Part shown: piece after piece, positions 39,551 through 49,209 of the stretch
Numbering within the stretch: position 1 is the first letter of the stretch
Layout of the letters: each line of letters begins with the position of its first letter
Virus record (IMG/VR): IMGVR_UViG_3300037247_000311
Coordinates: 1-61,863 of that record
DNA: 61,863 nt
Reading direction: 5' to 3' (one strand)
Source of the DNA: a virus
The notes under the pieces: model-generated
Database searches by the model: none
Told to the model about the DNA's origin: nothing
What the model saw: the letters and a program-made list of their open reading frames with translations, nothing else
Translations under genes and position numbers: made by a program

Positions 39551-40044
39551 CTGGGCCTCTCCGGTATCGCTGCGATCACGGCATCAATAGTGGAGCGGGC
39601 CTCCTGCATCGAGGGGTTGCGTGGACTGACGACGGACGTGACGCCGCCGAGCCAACTAGCATGTTCATCTGCCTGGCGCTTGGAGTCTGCCGAGCGCTCG
39701 GCCTTGGTATCACCAGCCCCCGGAAAGTTACCATAGACAGGCCACGGGCCAGCTACAGGGATTGCTTCTTTCACCGCACGGGCCGTTACACCAAGTATGG
39801 GGAGGTGTCGCCCTGGCCGGAACGCGCCCACCCAAACCCACCAGGGGATCGGTACGTCCTGTTCGGCGCGTCGTGGTGCCATTCGGCAGAGCACCGGCAC
39901 CATCGGATCGATGTAGACGAACTCCATCGGGTCGTCGAGAATGGCCTGGATAGTCTCCTCCTCCTCGTTGGGCGGGTTGGGTGTATCCGCCAACAGGCGA
40001 AGGATGAGCGCAATGTCGGCCTCGGTTGCTTTATGAATTGTCAT
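39547..40044 (-). CDS. Hypothetical protein, weakly GNAT-like start (165 aa)
   Basis: Begins MTIHKATEADIALILRLLAD, similar to the first helix of GNAT acetyltransferases, and has a Trp-rich core (IPWWVWVGAFRPGRHLPILG) but no clear acetyl-CoA loop. It sits between fibre genes; could modify or assist the fibre. Overlaps the next gene by four bases. Confidence 0.6.
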   Translation of the reverse strand: MTIHKATEADIALILRLLADTPNPPNEEEETIQAILDDPMEFVYIDPMVPVLCRMAPRRAEQDVPIPWWVWVGAFRPGRHLPILGVTARAVKEAIPVAGPWPVYGNFPGAGDTKAERSADSKRQADEHASWLGGVTSVVSPRNPSMQEARSTIDAVIAAIPERPR

Positions 40045-43000
40045 TAGTCGGAAATCGCATTCGTTGTGTAAAGTAGTTTAACTGCTAGAAGTCTTGCATC
40101 CTCAGCCATATCATCGTTGGCATCCGACACGTCACGGAACACGCGAACGAAAAGCATCTCAGGGGCGCTTGCTGTGCCACTAGGGGTAATATCCCCCGAT
40201 GCGGCTGTAACTAGGACATCACCAGCAACACCCTGGACATCATCTGTAACTACAACTGGTGTACTCCATGTGCGATCAATTACGTCGCTATCATCCAGTG
40301 AGATCATTTGGATAGCCCATGCTACGCCATCCGTATCGCTTGCGGTCGTCGTCCAATAGAAGATGGCCGTCATTACGCCACCATCATAGTTTGCGGGCAT
40401 TGGTATCGGCCCCCAAAAGGCGTACTCATCTGCGGATGCGTCGAAGTCCAACACCCAGTAGTCCACGTCGTTTGCTCCTGCTTCTACAACGGTTGCATCC
40501 GCACATGGAGTGGTGGTCGATGGCTGTCCCCCAGCGGCTGTCAACAGGATGGTACGCTTAGGTACTGTGGACACCACATCCGTGCCGTCGCCTCCCACAA
40601 GAGCGCCTGCGGTTTCTGCTGCTAGGCCCTCCCAAGCAGGAGTAGAGTTTACACGGAGAAACATTCCACGGGCTTCTGTGATAGCTGCTACGTCAGTATG
40701 GTCACTGATGGAGGCCGAACTGCCATGTCCGCCTCCTCCACCTGCGCCTGCTACCATTACGTTCCAGACTGTAGCAGTAGCATCATAGATTGCAATAGCC
40801 ATATCGTGATCTTCGTCTAGTGTAACATTAGCCTCACCATTGATCATGAGTGGCTTGCCAGCCGTAACCGTACCATTGTGGATAAGCGTAATGTCCTTAC
40901 CAGCAACGGGAGTAAGAAAGACTATCTGGCCTTCTGTGCCTTCGCCTATGCCGTCAAGGTTATCCGAAGCTCCTGCACTTGTCACGTAGAGCCAAGCAGT
41001 AGTTGGCACCGTAATCTCATCATTTGCATCAATAGTTAGGGTACTCTTCGTGGATATGAGTTCCTCTAGCGTAGTTGTGCCTGTAACAGTAAGCGTGCCA
41101 TCAATTATCATGCTATCGGGTGTTCGTAGAACGTTCTCGGCACTACGATAGATTTGTGCGTCTCCGCCCCATAGCGTACCGCCCCCACTACCAGTCGTAG
41201 GTAGTTTCAACTGCCCTGATGTCTCTACCAGCTCAAACTTCGAGCTAGATCCAAGGAAGACACTCCCCCTCGTTGCATTAGCCGTAGACTGCAACGTAAG
41301 GTCCTCTCCTGAGGCTGTGCCGCCTATAAGGGTCTGACCAGTACTTCGGCCTGCTAGAAGAGCATAAATGCTGTGGTCGTCATCTGAGAGGCCCCCCACT
41401 GCGCCATGATCTGCGGAGTGTACGTGATCCCGATGAGAGAACACCAAGGATGTTCCGGGTGCAAGTGATCCAATAACTGCTGGGTTCGTCCCATCAAGTG
41501 CGGTCTTCCAGGAAGGCCGAGCCTCTCCATTGTCTATCCCTAACACGTTCCGAACGTTGGCTGCTGGGACGGAGATAACCAACTCTGACCAAGCAGGTGT
41601 TACGTTACCAATGACGATTGACCCGTCAGTGACCCCCGCTGCCAAAGTGTCGCTGTGGGGGGTACTGAGTAGGGCATGGGCTTCATTATGATGGTCATCG
41701 GCGGACACATCGCTAATAGAGTCGTGGGAGATATAAGACTGGTCCGTCCATGCAGGCTTCCCAGCCGACACGCCTATAATCTGGTTGGCACCCCCCACAG
41801 CTAAGCGCCCGGCTACACCATTGGAAGAGGCGATGAAGATGTCTCCTGTCGTTGTCAAAATAGAGTGAAGGGCGTACTGCGTATGGTCGTCACCTCCAAG
41901 GCCCGCAAGGTTGCCATGGTCGGTGACGCCAAGAACGGCGAAGGGGGTGTCGAATGCACTTAGTATTTCAGAGGCGGTTCCCGCCAACTTCTGAAATATG
42001 AAGCGAGCCGCTAGAACACCATGTACTTGTAGCCTGTTGGGTAGGGTACTGGGAGATGCTTCTTCCCCCGCCTTGGCGGCGCTTGTGTACTGGGCTGTCC
42101 CGTAGACCATGACCAATTCACCATCTAGTTCCAAGTACCACCAAAGGTTGGCCCACTTACTGCTGCCCATGTTTGTAAGCGTGCCTGAACTGTCGTATTG
42201 CTCGTTTGGCCAGGCTGCCACACCTGTAGCCTCCTGCCCCCCTGCGGAGTACGTGTCAAAGGTAGCGGCTGCACCGCCAGGGTCGGTATCAATAGCACTT
42301 ATTGTGAATGAGGTGAGCCCATGCCATAGAGCCCCAATGGATACAACTACATTGCGCGTCCCTGATTCCGAGAAGATGAGCCCACCTACAACCTTGTCCC
42401 TAGCAATTGGGGATGTCCCACGAGAGCGCTGAATCATGGCACTTGCATGGTCGCCAATCTTCCACGGCGCGTTCTGAATGTGCAGGGTACCGCTCTCATT
42501 AACAACCGTACCCAAGATGAACGCGGTCAGGTCATTGAAGTTGTCGGTTTCACGAATCACAACTTGCGGGGAGCCATCATTGTACTCAACTCCAACATAA
42601 CGAATGTTGTTCGCAGTGATTGCCTGGCCACTAACCGATGACCAGTCAAAGAAGAGAAGTTGAGCGACTGTACTGGGGGAAGACCGCATAGCGCCAGTAC
42701 CCGCCGAAACATTTATAGTGGCTGACCCTGCGTCAGTAATAACTCCCCCACTGAACCACCCGGTTGAGTGGAAGAGGTTGTTCACGTGTTCCAGGTGTGT
42801 ATACGTTGGAGAGCCTATACGAGGGAGTTGCACGTCGTTAGCATCTAGGTAGGCGCTGTTGAGTAGGTCGAGCTTGGTACCGTTAAGTCTCATATATTCC
42901 GTCGAGCCGATACCCCAACTATAGTAGTTCGAGCTACGGTTGTATGTGAGAGAGTCATTGGTATCGAACGTAATAGTTGGATTACTGGCTGCAAGGGCGA

Positions 43001-43559
43001 GAGTGAAACGGTTGTCGTCGATAGCAAACGTGTCGCCGGAGGCCAGCGCAAGAGTATTGGAGGCATAACGGTAGAGTTGCGTATCGCCACCAATGATGAG
43101 GCCAGCGGTACTGCCCTCAGACGGCAGCTTCAGTTGGCCCGTTGTCTCAACCAGTTCAAACCTTATGCTTGACCCCAGGAAGATACTACCATTTACACCA
43201 TTAGAGTTGCCTCTGAGGGTGAAGTCTTCTCCTGATGCGGTGCCCCCCTGGAGAGTCTGCCCCCCACTTCGTCCCGCTAAGAGCGCATAGATACTATGGT
43301 CATCGTCTGAGAGCCCTCCAAGAATACCATGATCCGTACCTGCCATAGCGATCAGTGTCTGCCCGTTACTGTCGAGAAGATACAGCTCAGGGCCAGCCGT
43401 CACGTAGGCAATCGTGGGCTCGGATTTTGTAGCCGGAAGATCGCTGGTAGTAAGAACACGTAGGATTCCACGAGTAAGTGTGAGTTCCCTGTTCCAACTT
43501 TGCCTACGTTGGATGTCCCGTACGGCCTGTGTGAGTTCTAGATAGGTAGAGAAGCTCAC
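40044..43559 (-). CDS. Large tail fibre protein with DDH repeats
   Basis: 1171 residues, beta-rich. A repeated element, GGLSDDDHSIYALLAGR followed by QTL-GGTASGED, occurs near residues 80 and 735; a shorter form (GLGGDDHTQYALHS) lies near 570. Asp-Asp-His-x-x-Tyr motifs of this kind occur in trimeric phage fibres and may bind metal. Stretches of STxxFELVETxGQLKLP are also repeated. The C-terminal 250 residues differ and may form the receptor-binding tip. Confidence 0.8.
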   Translation of the reverse strand: MSFSTYLELTQAVRDIQRRQSWNRELTLTRGILRVLTTSDLPATKSEPTIAYVTAGPELYLLDSNGQTLIAMAGTDHGILGGLSDDDHSIYALLAGRSGGQTLQGGTASGEDFTLRGNSNGVNGSIFLGSSIRFELVETTGQLKLPSEGSTAGLIIGGDTQLYRYASNTLALASGDTFAIDDNRFTLALAASNPTITFDTNDSLTYNRSSNYYSWGIGSTEYMRLNGTKLDLLNSAYLDANDVQLPRIGSPTYTHLEHVNNLFHSTGWFSGGVITDAGSATINVSAGTGAMRSSPSTVAQLLFFDWSSVSGQAITANNIRYVGVEYNDGSPQVVIRETDNFNDLTAFILGTVVNESGTLHIQNAPWKIGDHASAMIQRSRGTSPIARDKVVGGLIFSESGTRNVVVSIGALWHGLTSFTISAIDTDPGGAAATFDTYSAGGQEATGVAAWPNEQYDSSGTLTNMGSSKWANLWWYLELDGELVMVYGTAQYTSAAKAGEEASPSTLPNRLQVHGVLAARFIFQKLAGTASEILSAFDTPFAVLGVTDHGNLAGLGGDDHTQYALHSILTTTGDIFIASSNGVAGRLAVGGANQIIGVSAGKPAWTDQSYISHDSISDVSADDHHNEAHALLSTPHSDTLAAGVTDGSIVIGNVTPAWSELVISVPAANVRNVLGIDNGEARPSWKTALDGTNPAVIGSLAPGTSLVFSHRDHVHSADHGAVGGLSDDDHSIYALLAGRSTGQTLIGGTASGEDLTLQSTANATRGSVFLGSSSKFELVETSGQLKLPTTGSGGGTLWGGDAQIYRSAENVLRTPDSMIIDGTLTVTGTTTLEELISTKSTLTIDANDEITVPTTAWLYVTSAGASDNLDGIGEGTEGQIVFLTPVAGKDITLIHNGTVTAGKPLMINGEANVTLDEDHDMAIAIYDATATVWNVMVAGAGGGGGHGSSASISDHTDVAAITEARGMFLRVNSTPAWEGLAAETAGALVGGDGTDVVSTVPKRTILLTAAGGQPSTTTPCADATVVEAGANDVDYWVLDFDASADEYAFWGPIPMPANYDGGVMTAIFYWTTTASDTDGVAWAIQMISLDDSDVIDRTWSTPVVVTDDVQGVAGDVLVTAASGDITPSGTASAPEMLFVRVFRDVSDANDDMAEDARLLAVKLLYTTNAISD

Positions 43560-45737
43560 CTAGAACCTCGGTTCGGCTGCTAGTGATCTCTCTTGTACAG
43601 AGTCTAACTTATCTGGCAGAACCTCAAAGTCGGCCTCGATCTCAGTTAGCGCTGGTTGAGTCAGCCGTGGGGTAGTAGCAGACTGACTCCAGCCCCAAGC
43701 CCATCGGAGACGATAACCACGTTGAGGCTGGTTAATCTCAAAATCTGCTGGAAATCTCTGAACTGTTCCTGCGTGGCTCCAAGGGTTTCCATAGTCCCAC
43801 GTGTAGTAGAATCTTCCCAATAAGTTAGGATCAGCTTCTTGGCCATTTATACGGACGTGCGTGAGGCGACAGAGATGGTTTGAGGCAGGAACTATGGACG
43901 GTGCCTCAACAAGTGCTTTATCATTGATAATCGGCACTTCTTCTGCACCTGGATGGTCCGTTGCGCTAATATCTACACGCCAGACACGGAAGCGTCCGAC
44001 TATAATAAGGCTTCGGTAACGATTGATTTTTGTTCCCCCTACGTTACCGTATAATATAGCTCCGATCTCGTCTGGCTCGTCTAAGGTCACCAGATCGTGC
44101 CATACATTTGTCTGGCGGTCTTTTGTACCTGCGATAACATGTGGAAAGACACCCGATTTGTCTAAACCATCTAGGGGAAAGTTTGTATCGTCCACAGATG
44201 GATGCCAGGGCTGGATACGCAAGTTGGTGGCCACAACGCCGCCTGAGAAACCAGCGCCCCAACTAAACCTTACCCAGTAGAGGTCATCTACGCTGTTTAC
44301 CGTATCGGCTGCCCAGTTTTGAGTCGCTACCGGATCGGCCCTCATTACGATCCTACCCGATTGTCCAAACGACGCGCCTCCTAGTCGCGTAAAGTCTCGC
44401 ACGGCTATGCTGTTCCACCCAGAGGCCCCGTCACTAACCTCTGCTGTGATAGTGCTTGCATTTGTTTGCACTGTACTGAAATCTATAGCGACTGCTACAA
44501 ATGGGCGAGCAAAACCAACATAGATATAGTCAGTTGTCTCATTTATCGTCCATGTTACAGAAGTTGTGAGATTTCCGCCCGCGAGATTACTAGAGCTGTC
44601 TGTATAGGTTGATCCATTATTGTCAAAGTGAAAGATTTTAAGTGCGGCGGCTGCTGCGGTCTCTTTGGTCTTTGGGGATGTTACTCCCATAAGCCAGTAC
44701 TTCATATTGCCGAGGACATCAATATGACTTGTTGTGGTATGAACATTTGGGGCTGCTTCAAAGCCTGCGGGGTCAAACTCTCGTATGTTGAAGCCGTCAA
44801 AGATGACAGCACCACCATCACCAAGAGGGATTACGGCCTGCTCACCAAGACTAAAGGAGCCCTTGCCGGTATCTAGGTGGATGAACGTAACCCAACCAGG
44901 TGTCCGGTTTACCCACCTGTCGAGGTCTTCATCGTACATGAAGATGCCCTCTGGCTTAACTGCTACAGGAAGATGCCGAACGGCTGTAATTGCAGTTATA
45001 TCTGTCGAAGCCAAGCCCACAAGTTGTGCGGCCCCCCAGTTAGCTGCCGTTATTGGATTGGCCCCAATAGGAAGGGTGCTGATCTGGCAGTTGGCCTCTC
45101 CGCTACTTGGTGTGAGCGTTCGGTACGCACGTCCGTTTAGGCTATAGAGCAAGTCGGCACGAAGCGTACCTCCGGCAGCGGTAACCGTAGCGTTAGTTCC
45201 GCCGGGAGTGAACCGTGTAGTACTTCGGATATTTTGTTCGGACGCGCCACCAAAGCCCACGTAGATAAGGGGTATGGCCGATCCATTGTCGTGCAGCATT
45301 GCACTGGTCGCGTTAGCACCAAGGGCATCTGCTACACCATTTTGTGTTAGCGTACCAAAGCGTAGTCCCCATATCTCATCCTGTACAATGATGTAGATCA
45401 TGGGATGGTTACCACCATCAACAGTCGTCCACTCACGGGCGAACACAGGCACTCTGTCCCAGTTGGCGTCGAGTGGTTGTACTTGGAGTCCCGCCCTTAT
45501 CTGATTTGGCCAACGAGCGTCTATGCTCCCATGTATGCGGTTATACCGGAAGTCTCGAACCTTCTGTGCATCACCATAACCAAGATGAGTAGACTCAAAG
45601 AGCTTAACAGTTACACGGGCTGGATCACCACTTGGCCCTCCGCCATCATCTTCCTTACGAGATATATCGCCACGGAGCTGAGCGATCTCTCCTTGCAGTT
45701 TGCGTAAGGTATCTGTTGTTGGGCCTGTAAGGGACAT
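43560..45737 (-). CDS. Large virion or tail protein (725 aa)
   Basis: N-terminal coiled coil (LRKLQGEIAQLRGDISRKED) and then a long beta-rich body with repeated-blade features (WVTFIHLDTGKGSFSLGEQA, VIFDGFNIREFD), reminiscent of propeller-like tail-nozzle proteins. It overlaps neither neighbour but is adjacent to the fibre start. Probably part of the short tail; no family recognised with certainty. Confidence 0.68.
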   Translation of the reverse strand: MSLTGPTTDTLRKLQGEIAQLRGDISRKEDDGGGPSGDPARVTVKLFESTHLGYGDAQKVRDFRYNRIHGSIDARWPNQIRAGLQVQPLDANWDRVPVFAREWTTVDGGNHPMIYIIVQDEIWGLRFGTLTQNGVADALGANATSAMLHDNGSAIPLIYVGFGGASEQNIRSTTRFTPGGTNATVTAAGGTLRADLLYSLNGRAYRTLTPSSGEANCQISTLPIGANPITAANWGAAQLVGLASTDITAITAVRHLPVAVKPEGIFMYDEDLDRWVNRTPGWVTFIHLDTGKGSFSLGEQAVIPLGDGGAVIFDGFNIREFDPAGFEAAPNVHTTTSHIDVLGNMKYWLMGVTSPKTKETAAAAALKIFHFDNNGSTYTDSSSNLAGGNLTTSVTWTINETTDYIYVGFARPFVAVAIDFSTVQTNASTITAEVSDGASGWNSIAVRDFTRLGGASFGQSGRIVMRADPVATQNWAADTVNSVDDLYWVRFSWGAGFSGGVVATNLRIQPWHPSVDDTNFPLDGLDKSGVFPHVIAGTKDRQTNVWHDLVTLDEPDEIGAILYGNVGGTKINRYRSLIIVGRFRVWRVDISATDHPGAEEVPIINDKALVEAPSIVPASNHLCRLTHVRINGQEADPNLLGRFYYTWDYGNPWSHAGTVQRFPADFEINQPQRGYRLRWAWGWSQSATTPRLTQPALTEIEADFEVLPDKLDSVQERSLAAEPRF

Positions 45738-47048
45738 TTAGACTCTCAATTGCGGAACCCGAATAAGCCGAGCCCGCTCTAGTCGTGCTTTTGGCTTAGG
45801 GCCATAGAGGCGTTCCTTGGCAGCCAGTTCGATGCTTGCCTGTGCAAGTAGATCGTCCCAGAACGCCTGTGCCCACGGCTGCTTCTTTCGGTATTGGCCT
45901 GCAAGAAGTGCAACCATTGCGGGCACTACGTAGTCGTCTGGACAGAGCGTTGTAGCCGCGTCTCCTGTAGCTCGTGCAGTGGCAGTGAGGTACGTAGCGG
46001 ACAGCGCATCATAGTAGGAGCGCTCCGTATAGAAGTACGGGCGATTCTCTAGGGGGTGGTCGAACCGTAGCTGCACATTGTCTGCAACCTGCTCGGCTCT
46101 CACGCCCTGAACCTCCGTCATTTGATCCTGCCCCCAGGTTTCGTCTACAATAGACGGATTGTGCAGAGCCTGTACGGGGCCAACCCACTCACGGCTGATA
46201 ACTCTCGCAGGAAGTCCAATCCGCTGCTGGTTTTGCCAGTGGAAATTGATCGGCCCCCATTCAACAATGTCGCTGGCTCCTTGTCCCGTGAGGCGAACAG
46301 TAATCTCATAGCAATCTGTTGGGATGTTCCCTGTAACCTCAATAGCTGTCCAGCCCCGCCCTGTCACGGTTGCTGTGCCTCCGAGAGTAATATTCGCGCC
46401 GCCTGTCACGTCACGGACAATCACTTGAGCCGTTCCTGTTCGTGCTGATACCGGCACCCAGAGATAGAAGTCTGCCCCTGGTCGTGGATAGATTGACGCC
46501 GATTCAGCAGCACCATTAGCCCCAGAGTTTGTAACTAGGAGGGAGTCCCTAGCAAACTCCTGTGGGAAACTCATCGTCTGCTTAGCAATCGTTGCAGAGT
46601 TGATTAGTTGCCAGTTAGTGGCTGCTAGGGTGTCCACGTAACCCGCATTAGGAAGCTCCGACAGGGGATGCAAGTACCACTGGCTACAAATACTCGTAAG
46701 TGCCTCATCTCTTGCACGATCTACGTCGTCAGGGTCTACGCCTGGCATGTATATTTCGTATGTAACAGCGTTCGTAGGAGCGCTTGTCCAGTCGGGAGTC
46801 ACATAAAGACGCCCATTAACGGTGTCAAGGTAGTCCACGCGGGTTTGCTCACCATCGGCAACACCACCAGCAGCCGACGCTCGCACGTAGGCACCATCAA
46901 AAGCTGTGGATGCCCAAGCGCTTGACTGGAGGCGCGTAGTGTCAGTCAGATAGGCCACTGCACCTGTTGCAGTCGCTTGCCCTAAGAGAGTAATAATCCC
47001 CCAGCGGACGAGTTCCTCGCGGATCGCCTGACCGCTAACTGTTGCCAT
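45738..47048 (-). CDS. Structural protein, possible tail adaptor with beta-sandwich insert (436 aa)
   Basis: The ends are helical (MATVSGQAIREELVRWGI; WAQAFWDDLLAQASIELAAK) and the middle (residues 150-290) is a beta sandwich with features of carbohydrate-binding modules (CYEITVRLTGQGASDIVEWG). This pattern, a helical adaptor interrupted by a decoration domain, fits a head-tail connector or tail adaptor. Overlaps the sulfotransferase-like gene by 14 bases. Confidence 0.62.
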   Translation of the reverse strand: MATVSGQAIREELVRWGIITLLGQATATGAVAYLTDTTRLQSSAWASTAFDGAYVRASAAGGVADGEQTRVDYLDTVNGRLYVTPDWTSAPTNAVTYEIYMPGVDPDDVDRARDEALTSICSQWYLHPLSELPNAGYVDTLAATNWQLINSATIAKQTMSFPQEFARDSLLVTNSGANGAAESASIYPRPGADFYLWVPVSARTGTAQVIVRDVTGGANITLGGTATVTGRGWTAIEVTGNIPTDCYEITVRLTGQGASDIVEWGPINFHWQNQQRIGLPARVISREWVGPVQALHNPSIVDETWGQDQMTEVQGVRAEQVADNVQLRFDHPLENRPYFYTERSYYDALSATYLTATARATGDAATTLCPDDYVVPAMVALLAGQYRKKQPWAQAFWDDLLAQASIELAAKERLYGPKPKARLERARLIRVPQLRV

Positions 47049-47733
47049 AGTTACCTACCAGGTCTGGCTTAGCGATTGATGTGTGGGCCTTCGTAAACTC
47101 TATTAGGGACGCACCCAAAACTGTATCAAGCGATGCTGTCTGAACAGTTAGGGGATCAATCTTCTCCCAGAGGTACTCTGCGTCATAGATCATACGAGGG
47201 TACTCCACTGTGACGTGTGGGATATGTGTCTCCTGGATCGTGTCCCAGAGCAGCCCAGAACGCATAGCCTGCCACGTATAGAGGGAGTAATAATCAAGCC
47301 ATTTGGTTTCACGGGTAAACGACATTGCAGTGTCTCGCAATGGGCGCGTGCAGACGATTACAACCTCTGGCCTGATACCACCTGCACGTAGCCAGGTATG
47401 TAACCACTGGGGCATGAGGGGGGACTTTACCACTTCTGGTATGCTCTCTAGAACGGCCTTTATATAAGGGGCCGGCATCTGATCACGAAACCGGAAGAAC
47501 TCGTCAATATGTGCGCCCTGAATATCTCCGTGTTTCGTTCCATATGCAGGTAGTGGGTACGGACTATACTGCATATCCCAATCTGTTAGCAACTGTGCTA
47601 GCGGAAGATGCTCCATACCACGAGGCCGCTCGATGGCATTTAGGCTGTCTCCCAAGTCACACCCTAGCTCCATGAACAGCCCGGCTAGAAACGTCGTACC
47701 ACAGGAGCCTACGCCTGTGATGAGCGTCTTCAT
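47035..47733 (-). CDS. Sulfotransferase-like P-loop protein
   Basis: 232 residues. LITGVGSCGTTFLAGLF resembles the 5'-phosphosulphate loop (usual form PRSGTTxL) and VVIVCTRPLRDTAMSF the 3'-phosphate site (R-x8-S) of PAPS-dependent sulfotransferases; VVKSPLMP is also typical. It would transfer sulphate to a sugar or tyrosine. Encoded amid tail genes, so it may modify virion proteins or host surface sugars. A kinase-like P-loop role is the alternative. Confidence 0.65.
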   Translation of the reverse strand: MKTLITGVGSCGTTFLAGLFMELGCDLGDSLNAIERPRGMEHLPLAQLLTDWDMQYSPYPLPAYGTKHGDIQGAHIDEFFRFRDQMPAPYIKAVLESIPEVVKSPLMPQWLHTWLRAGGIRPEVVIVCTRPLRDTAMSFTRETKWLDYYSLYTWQAMRSGLLWDTIQETHIPHVTVEYPRMIYDAEYLWEKIDPLTVQTASLDTVLGASLIEFTKAHTSIAKPDLVGNYGNS

Positions 47734-47760
47734 ACTCTCACCTTTACGTTAAGGTTAGAC

Positions 47761-47789
47761 TTGACAAGTGGCGGATTTCGTGGTATACT
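47761..47789 (+). promoter_or_regulatory. Plus-strand promoter inside the minus-strand late arm
   Basis: TTGACA (47761-47766), 17-base spacer ending CGTGG, TATACT (47784-47789) with extended -10, then GAGGTAGGAG. It closely resembles the promoter at 35219, yet no plus-strand gene follows; transcription would run antisense to 47819-48483 and beyond. Confidence 0.7.
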
Positions 47790-47818
47790 TGAGGTAGGAG
47801 ACCCTAAGAAAGCACCCA

Positions 47819-48157
47819 TTAGTCTACATCCGTCCCACGCTTGCTGGCAGTCTTGCTCATCTTGCTCATGTCCAGCTCACCTTGCCCCTGTTCGTTGTAC
47901 CGAAAGGCGTGACGGAGTTCGTCCACAGCGCGATCTCCATCCCAGCCGATCTTATGCATCTCCTTGTCCAGTTCGCCCTGAACTTCTACCATGTCCTCTG
48001 CGGGGGGCATGGCAGGAGATGTGATAATGTTCTGACGATAGACCGAGACGCGCTTAGCCATGCCCTTACAGGTCTTACAAACGACTATCGCATCGTCCAG
48101 ACCTGCCCGCATTTCGTAGGTTCCGCAATCCTTGCAAGTATAATTATACGTAGGCAT
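47819..48157 (-). CDS. FmdB-like zinc-ribbon protein (112 aa)
   Basis: MPTYNYTCKDCGTYEMRAGL and VVCKTCKGMAKRVSVY give the two CxxC pairs and basic loop of FmdB-type zinc ribbons. The rest is a charged helical tail. The function of these in phages is unknown; it lies between virion genes. Confidence 0.72.
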   Translation of the reverse strand: MPTYNYTCKDCGTYEMRAGLDDAIVVCKTCKGMAKRVSVYRQNIITSPAMPPAEDMVEVQGELDKEMHKIGWDGDRAVDELRHAFRYNEQGQGELDMSKMSKTASKRGTDVD

Positions 48158-48159
48158 TC

Positions 48160-48483
48160 CTATAGCCTCAGGAGCCTTCTAATGAGACTCTTAGGCTTCG
48201 GGGGAGGCCCTCCCATACCCATCATTCCAGCAATGGCTGCCCCTGCATTGGGGTTATCAGCAAACTTACCAGGGGCGTACTCCCCGTCCGGATAGACCCA
48301 CCAGTTGATGCGTTCGTCCTTATTCTGTGGACTGCGGCCTGTCTTTTCAGCCTTCGTACCACAGACACACTTTATAAATCTAGCCTCTTCGTTCCGTATT
48401 TTCTGGTCACGAATGGCCTCACAGCCTGGGCACTCGAAGCGAAAGCTCGGATGCTCCGCAACCTTTCTAGGTGCGATACTCAT
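48160..48483 (-). CDS. Zinc-ribbon protein with Gly/Pro tail (107 aa)
   Basis: AGGAGGAGG precedes the ATG. FECPGCEAIRD and KCVCGTKAEKT form a zinc ribbon; then WWVYPDGEYAPG, a Gly/Met stretch (IAGMMGMGGPPPKPK) and a basic end. Function unknown; paired with the FmdB-like gene. Confidence 0.7.
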   Translation of the reverse strand: MSIAPRKVAEHPSFRFECPGCEAIRDQKIRNEEARFIKCVCGTKAEKTGRSPQNKDERINWWVYPDGEYAPGKFADNPNAGAAIAGMMGMGGPPPKPKSLIRRLLRL

Positions 48484-48534
48484 GTCCTCCTCCTTCTGTA
48501 ACGGGGCAGCCTTGCGGCAAGACCGCCCAGTAGT

Positions 48535-49194
48535 CTAGTTAAATGCCGATTCGGCGATCTCTGCCCAGTGGATCAGAGAGAACCCAGTGCCAGTCGCATT
48601 GAACATAACTGTCACAATGGAGCCCGCATCAATTACGATAGGGGCAATCCCACACTTAGCCACGCTCCACCTGATATAAGGATCGAGGTCAATCGTGTCC
48701 AAGTCTTGTGCGCTCGACCAGTGGAAGAGCACCCGCTCTGTAGCGTCCACATTATCTGTTGCGGACGATACTGTGTGCATCGCAGTTGCGCCCGAACTAA
48801 CAGGGTTGTCAACCCGAAGGTTCAACTCAGAAACCTCAGTTTCTGTTCCACCAGTACCATTGAGAGCCGTAGTGACCATAGCGGACATGTGGCTTACAGT
48901 AGCAGCGTTCAGGTTGAAGTTGGTCTCGATGAGCAGCGGAAAAGCCGCTGTAGCATCGGGAATATCCACGGCAAGCGTCTTTGATCCGTCCGCATAGGTG
49001 CCCATCACAGTGACACCCGTAATGTCGTACTCCCCTGGTGCAGCCGCTGAGAAACAACGGCCTTCAAGCACCAGTGCTTGATACCACGGAACAGCAATTA
49101 GAGCACCATCACGAAGCGCGCGAAGGTTAGTCCAATCACCATCCGATGCACGGCTCACGTTTTGCTGTTGTATTTTTACTCGTGCGTCAGACAT
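48535..49194 (-). CDS. Virion surface protein, tandem paralogue 3
   Basis: 219 residues. Shares with the next two genes upstream (49210-49866 and 49885-50553) the line LRALRDGALIAVPWYQALVL, then EGRCFSAAAPGEYDITG, YADGSKTLAVDIPDA, NPVSSGATA and VERVLFHWSS-type segments, and a final WAEIAESAFN. The common fold is beta-rich and probably exposed on the particle (decoration or appendage). It is the most diverged copy. Confidence 0.72.
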   Translation of the reverse strand: MSDARVKIQQQNVSRASDGDWTNLRALRDGALIAVPWYQALVLEGRCFSAAAPGEYDITGVTVMGTYADGSKTLAVDIPDATAAFPLLIETNFNLNAATVSHMSAMVTTALNGTGGTETEVSELNLRVDNPVSSGATAMHTVSSATDNVDATERVLFHWSSAQDLDTIDLDPYIRWSVAKCGIAPIVIDAGSIVTVMFNATGTGFSLIHWAEIAESAFN

Positions 49195-49209
49195 ATTACT
49201 CCTTTCTAT

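Noticed and set aside
40044-47048. Tape-measure protein of a long-tailed phage
   Set aside because: The large proteins here are beta-rich fibre or nozzle-like, not a long helical tape measure; no other candidate exists.
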